Below are positions 46,866-58,529 of a stretch of 64,000 nucleotides of DNA, one piece after another. How positions within the stretch are numbered: the stretch's first letter is position 1; each line of letters opens with the position of its first letter. The notes below the pieces were generated by a model that worked only from the letters and a program-made list of their open reading frames with translations, ran no database searches and had not been told where the DNA came from. The translations under genes and the position numbers were made by a program. Source of the DNA: Papio anubis (taxonomy: Eukaryota; Chordata; Mammalia; Primates; Cercopithecidae); contig NC_044979.1 in assembly GCF_008728515.1 (NCBI RefSeq), forward strand, positions 166,230,782 through 166,294,781, written 5' to 3'.

Positions 46866-47480
46866 GATGGGAATGTAAACTAGGACAACCACTATGGAAA
46901 ACAGCGTGGAGGTTCCTTTAAAAAATTAAAAGAACTACCATTTTATCCAGCAATCCAACTACTGGATATCTACTCAGAGGAAGAGAAGCCATTATATGAA
47001 AAAGATACTTGCACATGCATGCTTACAGCAGCACAATTTGCAGTTTCAAAAATACAAAGCTAGCCCAAATGCCCATTAATCAGTGAATCAATGAGTGGGT
47101 AAAGGGATTGTTACATATATATGAATACTAGTCAACCATAAAAAGGAACGAATTAAAGGCATTCACAGCAACATGGATGGAATTGGAGACCATTATTCTA
47201 AGTGAAGTAACTCAGGAATGAAAACACAAATATCCTATATTCTCACTCATAAGTGGGAGGTAAGCTATCAGGATGCAAAGGCATAAGAATGATACAATGG
47301 ACTTTGGGAATTTGAGAGAAAGGATGGGGGGGGTGAGGAATAAAAGACTACAAACTGGATACAGTGTATACTGCTTGGGTGATAAGTGCATCAAAATTTC
47401 ACAAATCATCACTAAAAAACTTATTCATGTAACCAAACACCACCTGTTCCTCAAAAATTTATGGAAATAAAAATAAAATA
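46866..47480 (+). mobile_element. L1P 3' end, 3' half of an Alu-L1 chimera
   Basis: Sense L1 from 'gatgggaatgtaaactagga' through 'ccattatatgaaaaagatac', 'gcataagaatgatacaatgg' and 'aaccaaacaccacctgttcc' to the end 'tatggaaataaaaataaaat'. Continuous L1 3' UTR with an A-rich tail. A G run of nine is at about 47327-47335. Confidence 0.9.
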
Positions 47481-47489
47481 ACATTTTTT

Positions 47490-48668
47490 AAAAAATCAAC
47501 AATTGAGCATTGTACATATTTCTGGACACTCAACCATTAGACACATACACACACAGACATTGTTTTATTAATGTCTGTACTTCTGATTTAACATTATAAT
47601 TTACATTAAAGAAATATGCAAAAACAATGTGTCATTTAACTTTTCTTTTTCAAAAGAAATACGCAATGTATTTATGGTGCACTTAGAAAACATCTAGCTT
47701 TGAAACAATACAGACTGCTTTAGATAACAATTTAATGTTTTTCACACATTCTGAACTTCTAAAAATGATATCTTATGCTATATAGTGAAGATCTGAACTA
47801 AGAGTAGCATATCTGAAGAAGAGCTGGAGGTTCTGTTTGACTGCCAGCTTTATGTGAGTCTTTAGACACAATGTGACATAGTATGCAATCTAAATCTGAG
47901 TCACTAAAAGCAAGATATACAGATCTAGATACATAACTGGATTTTATATTGTTTTTATTCTGTTTAGTTCTAAGCTTTGCACTTTAAAACTAATATTACA
48001 CAATTGCAAAGTACTCAAGGCAAAAAATATCACAGTTTGGAAGGTTCCAGAAACCATATAAAAAATAGTTTAAGTAAATTTGGGTGCCTAGTGTGAACAA
48101 TGGCTATGTACAATGGTTTGACAACTACAACTATTATGGAAAAGATAATATAACTTTTGTCGTATTAGTTCAAGGGATAAAATCAATATGGAAGATATGG
48201 GTACATCAATGTAAAACAGACTTCTAAAATTAGAATTACAATAATATAAACTGCTTTAGAAAATGGTTGATTCTTTATTCTTGTAAAACAAGCTGAGACT
48301 GGCAAAATATATGTTTTAAAGGTGTCCAGCATTGATTGAAAAGGACATAAACAATTATTAAATTTTCTTTCAGTTCTGAGACATCGATTCCATATTGTGT
48401 GTGAGAGATTCTATTTCTACTTAATTATGCCTTTCACCAAAATAGAGATCTAATGAAAACATTTGAGCTTAACTATTTCACATTATTATAAATGTAATGA
48501 ATTTATTAAATTAAGGAAATTTATAGAAACACAATTACAATTATATCATATATTTAATATTTTCCATTTTTGTTCATTTCTACTTAATCTTATCCTGGTG
48601 TTTCTCAGACCTTGGCAATTTAGAGTGTAAACCTATTTGGCCTATTAAGGGTTATCACCATGAGTGCC
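47490..48668. other. Unassigned AT-rich sequence
   Basis: No recognised feature. Confidence 0.4.
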
Positions 48669-49060
48669 TGCTATGATTTGATTATATCCCCAAAGTTCTT
48701 TTGTTGAAAACTCAATCCCTAATGCAACAGTGTTGAGAGGTGGAATCTTTAAGAGGTGATCAGGTTATGAGAGTTTTGCCCTCATGAATGGATTAATGCT
48801 ATTATTATGGGAGTGGGTTCATTATAGCAGTAAGGGCATCTTCATAAAGGATGAGTTAATCCCCCTTCCTTCTCTCACATGCTCTCTCACAGTGTGATGC
48901 CTTTTGCCATGTTATGATGCAAGAAGGCCCTCACCAGATGCCAGCCCCTTGACCTTGAACTTCCCAGTCACTATAACGGTAAGAAATAAATCTCTGTTCT
49001 TTATAAATTACCCAGATTCAGGTATTCTGTTAGAGCAGCATAAAATGGACCAAGAAATTA
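48669..49060 (+). mobile_element. MaLR (MST/MLT1-like) LTR
   Basis: Opens TGCTATGATTTGATTATATC, includes 'cagtgttgagaggtggaatc', 'ctcatgaatggattaatgct', 'cttgaccttgaacttcccag' and ends 'gaccaagaaatta'. About 390 bases. Confidence 0.85.
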
Positions 49061-50711
49061 CCATAGCAGGCTGTTTCCTTATCTTTCAGCAGTATTCCAA
49101 CCGATTGTTTTCTCTAGGTTTTAGAAAATTAAAAGACAATGCTTACAATAAGATAAGAGCTATTGTTTCCTCCATCTTTTTCCCCATTCCAAAAGGCTAA
49201 ATAAAAATCAGAATCATAAAGTGTCTTCATATACTTTTTTCAAATTAATTAATTATTTTTTCCCTAATTTGTGTTGCCAATGACCTAGTCCAAAGATAAG
49301 TAATTTTTCTTCTGAAAAAATGTGGAAGGCACAACCAAGCTGTTCCAGGATGCAAGCAAACAAAATGCTACATAAAGTTTGTTTCCACAAACTCTTTTAT
49401 TTGCTTAAGTGCAAGTTCAGAGACCCCAGGTGTAACAGGTACATTATGATCATAAAGTGACTTTGTTACTTTTATACACTCATGTGGTTAGAGAGAATTA
49501 CATCAAAAGTAAGACCCTTACACAAATTCAAACATATATGAATAATAGGGGCAAAAAATTAATCTACATTAGTTTACAACGTGATGTATGTAACACCCTA
49601 AACAGCGATCAAATAGTGAAAGGAATACTCTTAGATAAGTTAGTGTATAAATTGTAAACGTGAAATAATTGCTTTGAGGTTGTGAAAAGAGTCACATTGG
49701 ATCATGACTCTAGGGCACTTGAGCACAAGGTTTGGATTTTAAAAATAGTTGGGTAAAAGAGGAAACATATTTGGTTAAATTCATGCTTCATGGTATAAGG
49801 TTGGAGCCCATTTATAATAATTTGAGGTTTTCTTGAAGAGACATTGGGAGTATCTGGAATGTTAGGGAAAGTTCTGGAAACTTTGGATATATGTAACTCT
49901 GAGCATTACCTTATTATGTTAGCACCATCTCCTCACAAAATTCCCTTCTAGAACACTTTTTGTCTCCTTAATGCAATTGAATCATTGTACTAAACAAAAT
50001 AGTAGAAATAATAGAAATACAGTAGTATTCTTATACTACTATACAAAATAGTAGTAATATAATATGTATTCTAATGAGACTTTAAATCTATAGAAATCTT
50101 TAGTTTTTTTTGGAAAAAGAATGATGTATGGTTTAAAGCTAATTAGAACTACATTAAAAATATACTTGGCAAAATGTATTGAAATAAATCTAAAGACTAT
50201 ATAGTAACATGAAACATGAGATACATTTTATGTTTACAAGTAAAAAACAGTACTAATAAAATTCAATGAAAATAAACCCACATAAAAATATGTGTCACAA
50301 AAGAGTAAAATTAGAAAACTTATTTCCCTCCATCTGTAAAATTTTCAAGGACTGAAATATGCAGTCACAGAAAAGGGGGATGAAATATTATACTGCGATT
50401 TGGTTATGCACTATAAAAATATTAAGTGAAAAGCTACAGGATCATTACTGTATAGTCCATTATGGGCTTCATCATCCAGTAAAAATTTTCCCCAGCAGAG
50501 ACTAGTGGAGCTTCTGCCCCTCTGTAGAGAGCAGTCATTTTAAAATGCCAAGATTCATGTCATCAAAAGATGTTTGCATTCATACATTTAGTTAGTCCTC
50601 TTTCCAAATTTTTAAGAACATCAAAAGAATTATCTTCGCCACAATTTGAATGAACTTCTTTAAGAGACTGATTGTGTGTACCCATAACTGCATGCAAGCT
50701 AAAGCAGTTTT
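49061..50711. other. Unassigned AT-rich sequence, about 1.6 kb
   Basis: No family recognised. A small inverted repeat TACTACTAT/ATAGTAGTA lies at 50034-50056. Confidence 0.4.
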
Positions 50712-50783
50712 GAAAGAACTATTACAATTAGGGCTTCAACATATGAATTTTTGGGGAATGCAAACATTCAGATCATATCATTA
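50712..50783 (-). mobile_element. Possible MLT1 LTR start fragment
   Basis: On the reverse strand 'tgatatgatctgaatgtttg' followed by 'attccccaaaaattcatatg' and 'ttgaagccctaat' matches the first 70 bases of MLT1A-like LTRs. The match then fades. Confidence 0.5.
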
Positions 50784-50832
50784 ATTGTAAGTCTAGCAGT
50801 TTGTCTGAAGGCACAAAAAGCATTTAACTTAC

Positions 50833-50968
50833 CAGCAGTGATGGGAATAGCAATTTGCAAAAGATGGACAGAAGCTCCAGCAAGCAGAGGTATCTCTGCA
50901 GTCATACCCATGGGCACAGCCTCAAACAGAGCAATAGCCAGAGATCTCATGAGAGCTTCCAGGATGGC
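50833..50968 (-). other. Exon-like open stretch, reverse strand
   Basis: On the reverse strand a 136-base stretch, open for about 45 codons, lies between an acceptor reading 'ctttgtggttgcag' and a donor reading CACTGCTG then GTAAGT. The encoded residues are hydrophobic (for example LLAGASVHLLQIAIPITAG). No known domain is recognised and no neighbouring exon is confirmed. The opposite strand is open too, which weakens the case. A chance open frame is the default explanation. Confidence 0.2.
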
Positions 50969-50989
50969 TGCAACCACAAAGTACTAGGA

Positions 50990-51501
50990 AGTGCTAGGGA
51001 GAGGAGACACCACTAACATGTACCATCAACAGTGGGTGGGATTCACTACATGCTCCTGCTATCTCAGCCCTTACCCCATATCATAAAAACATAGTGGATT
51101 TTTCTGTGCTATTCTAACAGCTGCAAAGGGCTTCATGTACACATTGTCTGCTGCTGCAAAAGTAGTCTGCCTAATGAGTCACCTCAGAAATTGTTTTCAT
51201 AGGCCTAATAGTTATCCTTTCTGGTATTCATGATGAAGTTTTACTTACATATGTTTGAAGATAATTTAAAAATCAGAATCTTGATATAGCAAGAGTTTAT
51301 TTATTTCACCAGTTATTTAGAAACTAAACAAAATAACAAACAAGAAAACATATTTAGAAAATGCATTATTTTATCATCATATGAGGGGCAAATTTATATC
51401 CAATGGTTCCATTTCTTCTTTCACATAAATTCTATCATATATTTAACTTTATAATTGCTGACTCTAGCTTTATTAGTTTATCCAAACACACATTTGATAA
51501 G
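50990..51501. other. Unassigned sequence
   Basis: No recognised feature. Confidence 0.4.
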
Positions 51502-51506
51502 CTGTC

Positions 51507-51879
51507 TGATATGGTTTGGCTCTGTGTCCCCACCCAAATCTCATCTCCAACTGTAATCCCCATGTGTCAACGGAGGGACCTGGTGGGAGGTGATTGGATA
51601 ATCGCTGCAGTTTCCCTGATGCTGTTCTTGTAATCCTGAGTGAGTTCTCATGAGATCTGACGGTTTTATAACTGGAGGTTTCCCCTGCCCTTCTCTCTTT
51701 CCCAGCACCTTGTAAAGAAGATACTTGCCTCTCCTTCACCTTCCGCCATGATTGTAAGTTTCCTGAGGCCTCCTCAGCAATGCAGAACTCTGAGTCAATT
51801 AAACCTCTCTCTTTTTTAAAAAGAATAAATTACCCAGTCTCAGCCAGTTCTTTATAGCAGTGTGAAGACAGCTAATACA
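51507..51879 (+). mobile_element. MST-type solo LTR with intact TSD
   Basis: Opens TGATATGGTTTGGCTCTGTG and ends ...AGACAGCTAATACA. It contains 'ggagggacctggtgggaggt', 'catgagatctgacggtttta' and 'caattaaacctctctctttt'. The host 5-mer CTGTC is present on both sides (51502-51506 and 51880-51884), so this is a solo LTR formed by LTR-LTR recombination after a normal insertion. Confidence 0.95.
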
Positions 51880-51884
51880 CTGTC

Positions 51885-52730
51885 AATTTCCAAATCCAGC
51901 AAACTGGGCAAGTGTGGCGTAAGGAAATAAAAATGTCACATTTGATTGTGTATCTGCTTGTTCTAAAATAATCCCAAATAAATAGACTGATTTTGACAAT
52001 TTTTGATACTTTATAAATAATATCACGGCTAGTTGCTTGAAATAAATAAAATGATTCACAGATTTACTAGTTGTGGTTCCTTTATTTGTAATATATTTGC
52101 TGAATCCTGCCCCAAATTTCAATGCCCAGGAACTACTGATTCAAGTTGGAATCATTATTTATAATCTGATCATTCAAGCAATTTTTACAACTCTGACATC
52201 TAAGACTAAAGAACTCTGGTCTGGACTTCACGGACTTCTGATTCTAGCTACAGATCTTCTAATGGTTAAATATTTTTTAAATATTTCTTTTCCAAGCCTC
52301 AATTTACCCAGATGAAATATCATGTTAGAAAAAGCAAAGTTTACTGTTACTACTTGTCAGGGCAGTTGCCATATTCCATATGTCATTTCAATTTAGATAT
52401 TATTAGAATATTTATCTAACCACCTCTACAGTGTGCCTGTGTTGCTCGGTTCATTCTTGACTGTTTTACAGGGTTCTATTCCTTGATATATATTCTGGCC
52501 TCATCAAATATTAGTTATGAAATGGTAGATATTTGGAATGTCCATGCTTTAATCAAGGAGTATCCCAAGAAAGATCAACATTTGATTGCTAAGCTTTGTG
52601 TCTTTTATGAAAAGCTTGTAACAAAGACATGAAAGTCATATCATTGTTCTTGCCAGTTTCTGATACTCACAGAAAAGCCAATTTTGTAATTTAGGATTTT
52701 TACAAAGCAAGTGCCTCTGGCAAAAACAAC
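51885..52730. other. Unassigned sequence
   Basis: The frame at 52073-52315 (80 codons, +) is hydrophobic at its start but has no recognised motif or context. Confidence 0.4.
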
Positions 52731-53021
52731 TTTTTTTTTTTTTTTTTTTGAGACAGAGTCTTGCTCTGGCACCCAGGCTGGAGTACAGTGGCACACTCTC
52801 AGCTCACTGCAACCTTCGCCTCTCAGGTTCAAGCGATTCTCCTGCCTCAGACTCCTGAATAGCTGGGACTACAGTTATGCACCACCACACCCGGCTAATT
52901 CTTTTTTATTTTATTTTTAGTAGAGACGGGGTTTCACCGTGTTGGTCAGGCTGGTCTTGAACTCCTGATCTCAAATGATTCACCCATCTCAGCCTCCCAA
53001 AGTGCTGGAGTTTCAGGCGTG
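52731..53021 (-). mobile_element. AluS element, 5' end missing
   Basis: Reverse Alu with a 21-T tail, 'ggcacccaggctggagtaca', 'tagagacggggtttcaccgt' and stop at 'tttcaggcgtg', about 17 bases short of the Alu 5' end. Confidence 0.93.
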
Positions 53022-53537
53022 ATTTATCTATTGCTTTACTGAGAGAAATATATATCATCCCCAATATTTCCTTGCTTGTTACATTTAAGTCTTTGAAAAA
53101 AGAAACCCTCAAAACCTACCTTTTCATTTTATAACAGCTCATGGCTCATGATTAAAAAAAAAAAAAGTGAAAGCTAAATGGAGCCTCTTTTTCTCCATAT
53201 TCAAAAGAAAGACATACCTTTTTGTCCAATGCCAGCTGCATCTTTGTGACATGATGTGAAAATTGAAATAAATTTATTTGGTCATATTGGGGCCCTGTGA
53301 TCAGAAACCTTTTCAACTCTAGCAAAATGGTTATTGTTGCCGAAAATAATCAATTCACTGCTCCCAAGGTGTCAAGTATGATTCAACCCATGGCAAGTTC
53401 AATGACACCATCAAGGTTCGGAATAAGAAACTTAAGAGTGAATAGGAAGCTCAGCTCCACCTTCTAGGAGCAAGATACCACCAATGTCAAATGGAGTGAT
53501 GCTGGTGCTGAATCCATTGTGAAGTCCACTATGTCTT

Positions 53538-53700
53538 TTTTAAAAAAATGTTTACCAGCTTTATTGAGGTATAATTGATATGCAAAGAACTGCACATATT
53601 TAGTATGTGAAATTTAATGAATTTAGACATATGCAAAGACATGTGGTACCATCATCACAATCAAAGTCATGGACATATCCAACACTTCCCAAAGTTTCCT
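53538..53700 (-). mobile_element. L1M 3' fragment inside the GAPDH pseudogene
   Basis: Antisense L1M 3' end: 'ccagctttattgaggtataa', 'ccatcatcacaatcaaagtc'. Flanked by TGTCTT on both sides (53532-53537 and 53701-53706), where the parent GAPDH has a single 'gtcttcaccacc', so it is a true insertion. Confidence 0.85.
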
Positions 53701-54147
53701 TGTCTTAACCACCTTAGAAAATCCTGGGCCTCATGTTAAAACCTTTAAGCCTAACGGTTATTCTCTCTCACTGCTTTGCTGATTCCTCTGTCTGGGGAAT
53801 GGGACTAAATCATGAGAAATGACAACTTCTTTATGACGTTTCCAAAGCCTTGTACTACACCAAGTGCTTGTCTCCTCTAGCAAAGGTTATCCATGACAAC
53901 TGTGCTTTTGTGGAGGAATTCACAAGTGTCTAGTGATCACAGTCCATGCTACTCAGTCCACTGCTACTCAGAAGACTAAATATTGTCACCCCAGCAATGC
54001 CATGATGACCACGATGTTGCCCAGACTGTTGTCCTCACATGTACAGGCATGGCCATCCCCAAGCTGACTGAGAAATTCACTGGCAGGACTTTCCATGTCC
54101 CCACACCCAATTTGTCCTTGTTGGCTCTGCCATCTAAAGAAAGCTAC

Positions 54148-54621
54148 TGTATTATTTTTTCTATAGTTACCATAACAAATTACCACAAGCTGCTGACTTA
54201 AGACAGTAGAAATGCATTTTCTCATAGTTCAGGAAGGTAAAAGTCGTAAATAAAGATGTCAAAGGGTTCACTGCTTCTTGGCATCTCAGAGGATGAAGAT
54301 GCTCCAGGCCTCTGCCCTAGCTTCCAGAGACTGCACAGCAACCATGGAGTTCCTTGGCTTGTAGCTGCATCTTTTCACCTTCACATGGCATTCTCCCCAT
54401 GTGTCTTCCTTCTGTGCCTGTCTCTGTCCAGATTTTCCTCTCCTTTCATATAAGGACACTAGTCCTTATGTAAAATTTGGTCCCACCTAATTAGGTGAGT
54501 CCCAGTCCAATATGACCTCATCTTAACTAGATTACATCCTCGAAGACCTCATTTACAATAAGGTCACATTCAGAGGTTCTGAACGGGCATGAATTTGGGG
54601 GATACTGTTTAATCCAGTAGG
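54148..54621 (-). mobile_element. MaLR (MLT1-like) LTR inside the GAPDH pseudogene
   Basis: Opens TGTATTATTTTTTCTATAGT, then 'ccataacaaattaccacaag', 'ttccttctgtgcctgtctct', 'cctaattaggtgagtcccag' and 'gcatgaatttgggggatact'. GCTAC precedes (54143-54147) and follows (54622-54626) the LTR, a 5-bp duplication of GAPDH sequence. Confidence 0.88.
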
Positions 54622-55469
54622 GCTACCAAATATGATAATGTCAAAAATGTGATGAAGCAGACATTGAAAGGCTCTCTGAAGATCATCCTGGGCTACATCA
54701 AAGGCCACATTTCTGTTCTGATGTTAAAAGTGGTAACCAATTCATTTTTGATGCTGGGACTGCCGGTACCCTCAATGAACACTTTGTGAAGCTCCTTTCC
54801 TAGAAAGAGAATTAATATGACCATAGCAACTTTGCCTTAGACCTCTTGGTCCACATGGCAACCAAACACTAAAATGATCAAACAATATCATAAAAAGTAT
54901 CAAACGGTATCACCAATGCAACAGCAGTGTGAGAGGAAGAAAATCCATCCCTCAGTTGCAGGGAAGTAGTTCCCTCAGCAAAAACCCAAAACATTGAGAA
55001 TCCCTATCCCCAGCCTCCTAAAGAAAGGAAGGGGCTTAGGGATTCCTGCCTTTTCAGGTGCCACCAGTATTACCATCAAATCCACAACTGTACTACTCAG
55101 GAGAGGATAGGCATAGGAAGGCTAAATTGGGAAACATCCATTCAATTCTATAATATTAGAATTTATTGAGAACTTTCCTAAAAAACAGAACATGACCGTA
55201 GGCACTGCTGAAAATAAAATAAAAATAAAAATGAAAACCATGAATAAGACCAAGAACAGGCCTTCAACGAACTCCCAGCTTAGTAAGGAAGACAAACCTT
55301 TACACAAAAAAGTCTCAGATTGATGCGCTTAGAGAAAAAGGCAAGAAAAATCCTGTGAAATAGACCTCAAAACAATTCAGACACAGGTCCACTTAGGGCC
55401 TTCATCCTTACTGGGCTTCAACCTGCAGCTTTTACTATTTAAAACCCATATCTATGACTGATTCCTTCA

Positions 55470-55700
55470 CTGCCATCAGAGTGTGTTCAAATGTCACTCA
55501 AGGAGACCCTCCCTGAACAGTATTATTTGTAGCTAGCACCCTCCCACAGACATATCTTTATTCTCTACTTAGCATTTATCAAGCCATTTATCACCATATG
55601 ATAGACTTGCATTTTACTTATTTTGTGGACTGTCTGTTCTTCTCACTAGAATATAGGCTCTGTGAGGGCAGGAATTTCCTTTATTCTTTGGGGAATAAAA
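55470..55700 (+). mobile_element. L2 LINE 3' fragment
   Basis: 'gtgttcaaatgtcactcaag', 'gagaccctccctgaacagta', 'cactagaatataggctctgt' and 'gagggcaggaatttccttta' are in the order of the L2 3' end. Diverged, mammal-wide age. Confidence 0.75.
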
Positions 55701-55714
55701 TAGATAAAAGAGTA

Positions 55715-55865
55715 TAATAAACTGGGGCCAAATAATAAAGAACTTTGAATATTAAGGTAAAAAGTGTGGAATTCATTCTAAAGGTAACGGAGAACCAGAG
55801 AAGGTTTTGAGCACATTAATGGCATAATCAGCTCAAAATTTTGAGATACAGAAATCACAACCATT
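55715..55865 (+). repeat. Ancient interspersed repeat fragment
   Basis: 'aaagaactttgaatattaag', 'gtgtggaattcattctaaag' and 'gttttgagcacattaatggc' match the same unnamed ancient mammalian repeat seen at 11.8-12.2 kb and 15.1-15.5 kb. Confidence 0.45.
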
Positions 55866-56461
55866 TATCCAGCGTACTTAGTCATGTCCTATTTCTTTGG
55901 AACCATTGTTTGCTAAATTATTCTCTTGAGCAAAGATCTTTCCTTGAGTACTAGCTATGGTTGCATTGAATTTGTGGCATTTTATTTTCCAATTATGTTT
56001 CCAGGAACACTAGAACTGGGAGGTATTAAAATGTATTCCAAGAAATAGAGTTTCCAAGATGTTAAAATGTGCTATCAAACACTATAAAATAAAATGGCCT
56101 TCAGAGTATTCACAATTTATAGCTGCACTCTAAATTTTACTTGCACCTAAATGCCAGATACTGTAGTAGGAGTACAAACTGGAATGCCATGGTAGCATTT
56201 TAATTATCCTTAGGAGGACCACTGTGTAAAGAACACCAGCTTGACGTTGTTCAATAAACTAACATATTTGTGTAACAAAATAACTTTTTAAGTTGAGAAA
56301 TAACTTTTAAGTTCTTTTGAAAGCTATTATCTTAGAGTATATGTTCAAATATGAAAATCTTATGAGCATTCAAGTTTCCAAATCACTAAGGAGACTATTG
56401 GCATTTTTTTTACAGCACAAGAGAATAGGCCACATTAAGTCAAATAGGTCATCTTTTAAAA
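55866..56461. other. Unassigned sequence
   Basis: No recognised feature. Confidence 0.4.
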
Positions 56462-56652
56462 TAACCATTGGCCTGTCGTGAGGTAGTGGGAGCAGGCAGG
56501 GATAGCATTAGGAGATATACTTAATGTAAATGACGAGTTAATGGGTGCAGCACACCAACATGGCACATGTATACATATGTAACAAATCTGCTCGTTGTGC
56601 ACAGGTATCCTAGAACTTAAAGTATAATAAAAAAAAGTTCAACTTCAAAAAA
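56462..56652 (+). mobile_element. L1PA 3' UTR, severely 5'-truncated
   Basis: 'gggagcaggcagggatagca', 'ttaggagatatacttaatgt', 'atgacgagttaatgggtgca', 'ccaacatggcacatgtatac' and 'cttaaagtataataaaaaaa' are the L1PA 3' end, the least diverged L1 in the window. The tail is A-rich, then GTTCAACTTC, then a second run of 10 A. Confidence 0.92.
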
Positions 56653-56905
56653 AAAAGATTTTAGAAATTAAAGATCATTTAATTAATTCAACAAAAATAA
56701 AAAATAAAAATAAATCATTGGGTAAGCAGTTTTCCCTAAACTGAATATTTTGAAAATAAACCTTTGATGGGACTCAATTACAAAATTAGTTTCAACTCAA
56801 CCTAAATATGGTATTTTCTTGCCCACGAGAGTTGAAAATCTATATTTAAGATGTTCAGTGAGGATTAAGTCTTAGACAATCTGAAAAGAGCTTCTAAAAT
56901 TTGGT

Positions 56906-57203
56906 ACCTGGGCACAGTGGCTCACACCTGTAATTTCACCACTTTGGGAGGCTAAGGCAGGAGGATTACTTAGGGGCATAAGTTCCAGACTAGCCTGGGC
57001 AACATAGTGAGACCCTGTCTCTACAAAATAAAATAAAATAAATTAGCAGGATATGGGGGCACATGCCTATAGTCCCAGCTACTCAGGAGGCTGAGCTAGG
57101 AGGATCCCTTAAGCCCAGGAATTTGAGGCTGCAGTGAGCTATGATCAGACCACTGCACTCTAGCCTGGGTGACAGAGTGAGTCCATATTTCTAAAAAAAT
57201 ATT
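56906..57203 (+). mobile_element. AluJ element
   Basis: 'cctgggcacagtggctcaca', 'tagcctgggcaacatagtga', 'tgaggctgcagtgagctatg' and 'ctctagcctgggtgacagag'. The AluJ-type 'gagctatgatc' and 'gcaacatagtgagacc' are clear. Tail decayed. Confidence 0.92.
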
Positions 57204-58529
57204 TTTAATTGATACTTTATTTGAACGATCTTTTGCTGCAAATAATCTGCATTATGACCTATCATGTGTCTCTTTGCATACATGTCTCAGGTTACCTATT
57301 TTAATATATGTAATCTCTTTAAAAGTGAGAACCTTACTATTATTTTTATTTTTTGTTTTATATTTTGCTGTGTGCATTCTATATCCCTGCAAGCATCTTA
57401 CCTTGTGCAGGGAAATTAGAACTGCAATATGTATTTTATTGTGGATTTTTTTCCTATCGTTTCATACACTTAAGTATCTGTTCCTTTTCAGACTTTTGAC
57501 TTTCATGTGACTATAAGGAATTGTGGTTGCTAGTTTTCTCTTGACCTAAAAATGCTGAGTTGCTTTGAAAAGTATTTCCTAACCATATAAGAATTCATTA
57601 GTATTCTGAAAATTTCTTTCTGCTTAATTTCCCAATTATTGATGCCATTATGTGATAATTTTCAGCTTTTCATTAGTAAAAATTCACCACATTAAGTCAA
57701 ATGCAAAATTTATTGCAAGTTTATTCACCTTTCCCATATTTTCCCTTTCATTTTCTCACCTAAGGTCTCATGTTAATAGCAGTGTTGACCCTGTGCCACT
57801 TTAAGCAAAATTCGGAATTTGTACACCCCCAACCTTCATTTGTACAGTATACAACTATGTCTTTGACCACAACAGCCTCTCTGTAAAATCACCAATAAAT
57901 TTCCAAAATACGTGATGGTAAAATTAAGTTTTATATTCTTCCCCCAGCTGTTTTTTACTTCTTACCAAATATACTACAGACCTTTTAGACTCATTTTTCT
58001 TTCTTGAATCAATGTCATTATTTCTCCACCTGGAGCATCATCAAATCTGAAAATTTCCATATCAACCTCTGAAAGTGGCTTAACTCCTATGTTCTCCAAC
58101 CTCACGAAGATTTCCCAACATCAGGGAAAGAAAATGTGAATGCTCACATTCATTTGCCTGCAAATTTTTTTAAATAGAAAGAAGAAAATAAGCAATTTAT
58201 TATTCTACTAGATATTTTATAATTCACTTTGTTAGATTTAATTTATCTTATTCTGCAAAGTATTCATGTAAAAATTGAATACTATCATAATATCAATAGA
58301 AATACCTTTAGTTCAGAGTCAGCGTCCATTTAATGTTTACATTTAAATGCATATATAATTTATGAGTAGATTACATTATATGCAAGAAATATTTAATATA
58401 GATTTATGTAAAAATATATGTTTAGTTTTGAAAAAAAGATGATTGTATTGAAAATAAGTCACACTTCCGTTGTGTTTTCCCATCAGAAGATGAGGTATTT
58501 TTTCTTTCCTTCAAATTATTAGCTCTCCA
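57204..58529. other. Unassigned AT-rich sequence
   Basis: No recognised feature. Confidence 0.4.

Larger units (their letters stand above)
53215..55085 (+). pseudogene. GAPDH: Processed GAPDH pseudogene, split by two insertions
   Basis: Intronless copy of glyceraldehyde-3-phosphate dehydrogenase mRNA (glycolysis) in three collinear blocks: 53215-53537, 53701-54147 and 54622-55085. Landmarks: 'ggtcatattggggccctgtg' (start of the NAD-binding domain), 'tatgattcaacccatggcaa', 'gcaaaggttatccatgacaac', 'ggactttccatgtccccaca', 'atcctgggctacatcaaagg', 'aatgaacactttgtgaagct' and 3' UTR text up to 'ccaccagtattaccatcaaa'. The first block even holds 5' UTR ('gccagctgcatctttgtg'). The start codon region, the catalytic region (the stretch around 'agcaatgcctcctgcaccacc' of the parent) and the frame are lost; many indels and stops. 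Dead retrocopy, clearly old because an L1M piece and a MaLR LTR sit inside it. Confidence 0.93.

Noticed and set aside
52073..52315. 80-codon hydrophobic frame as a membrane microprotein
   Set aside because: No homologue recognised, AT-rich codon use like surrounding DNA, no splice or promoter context.
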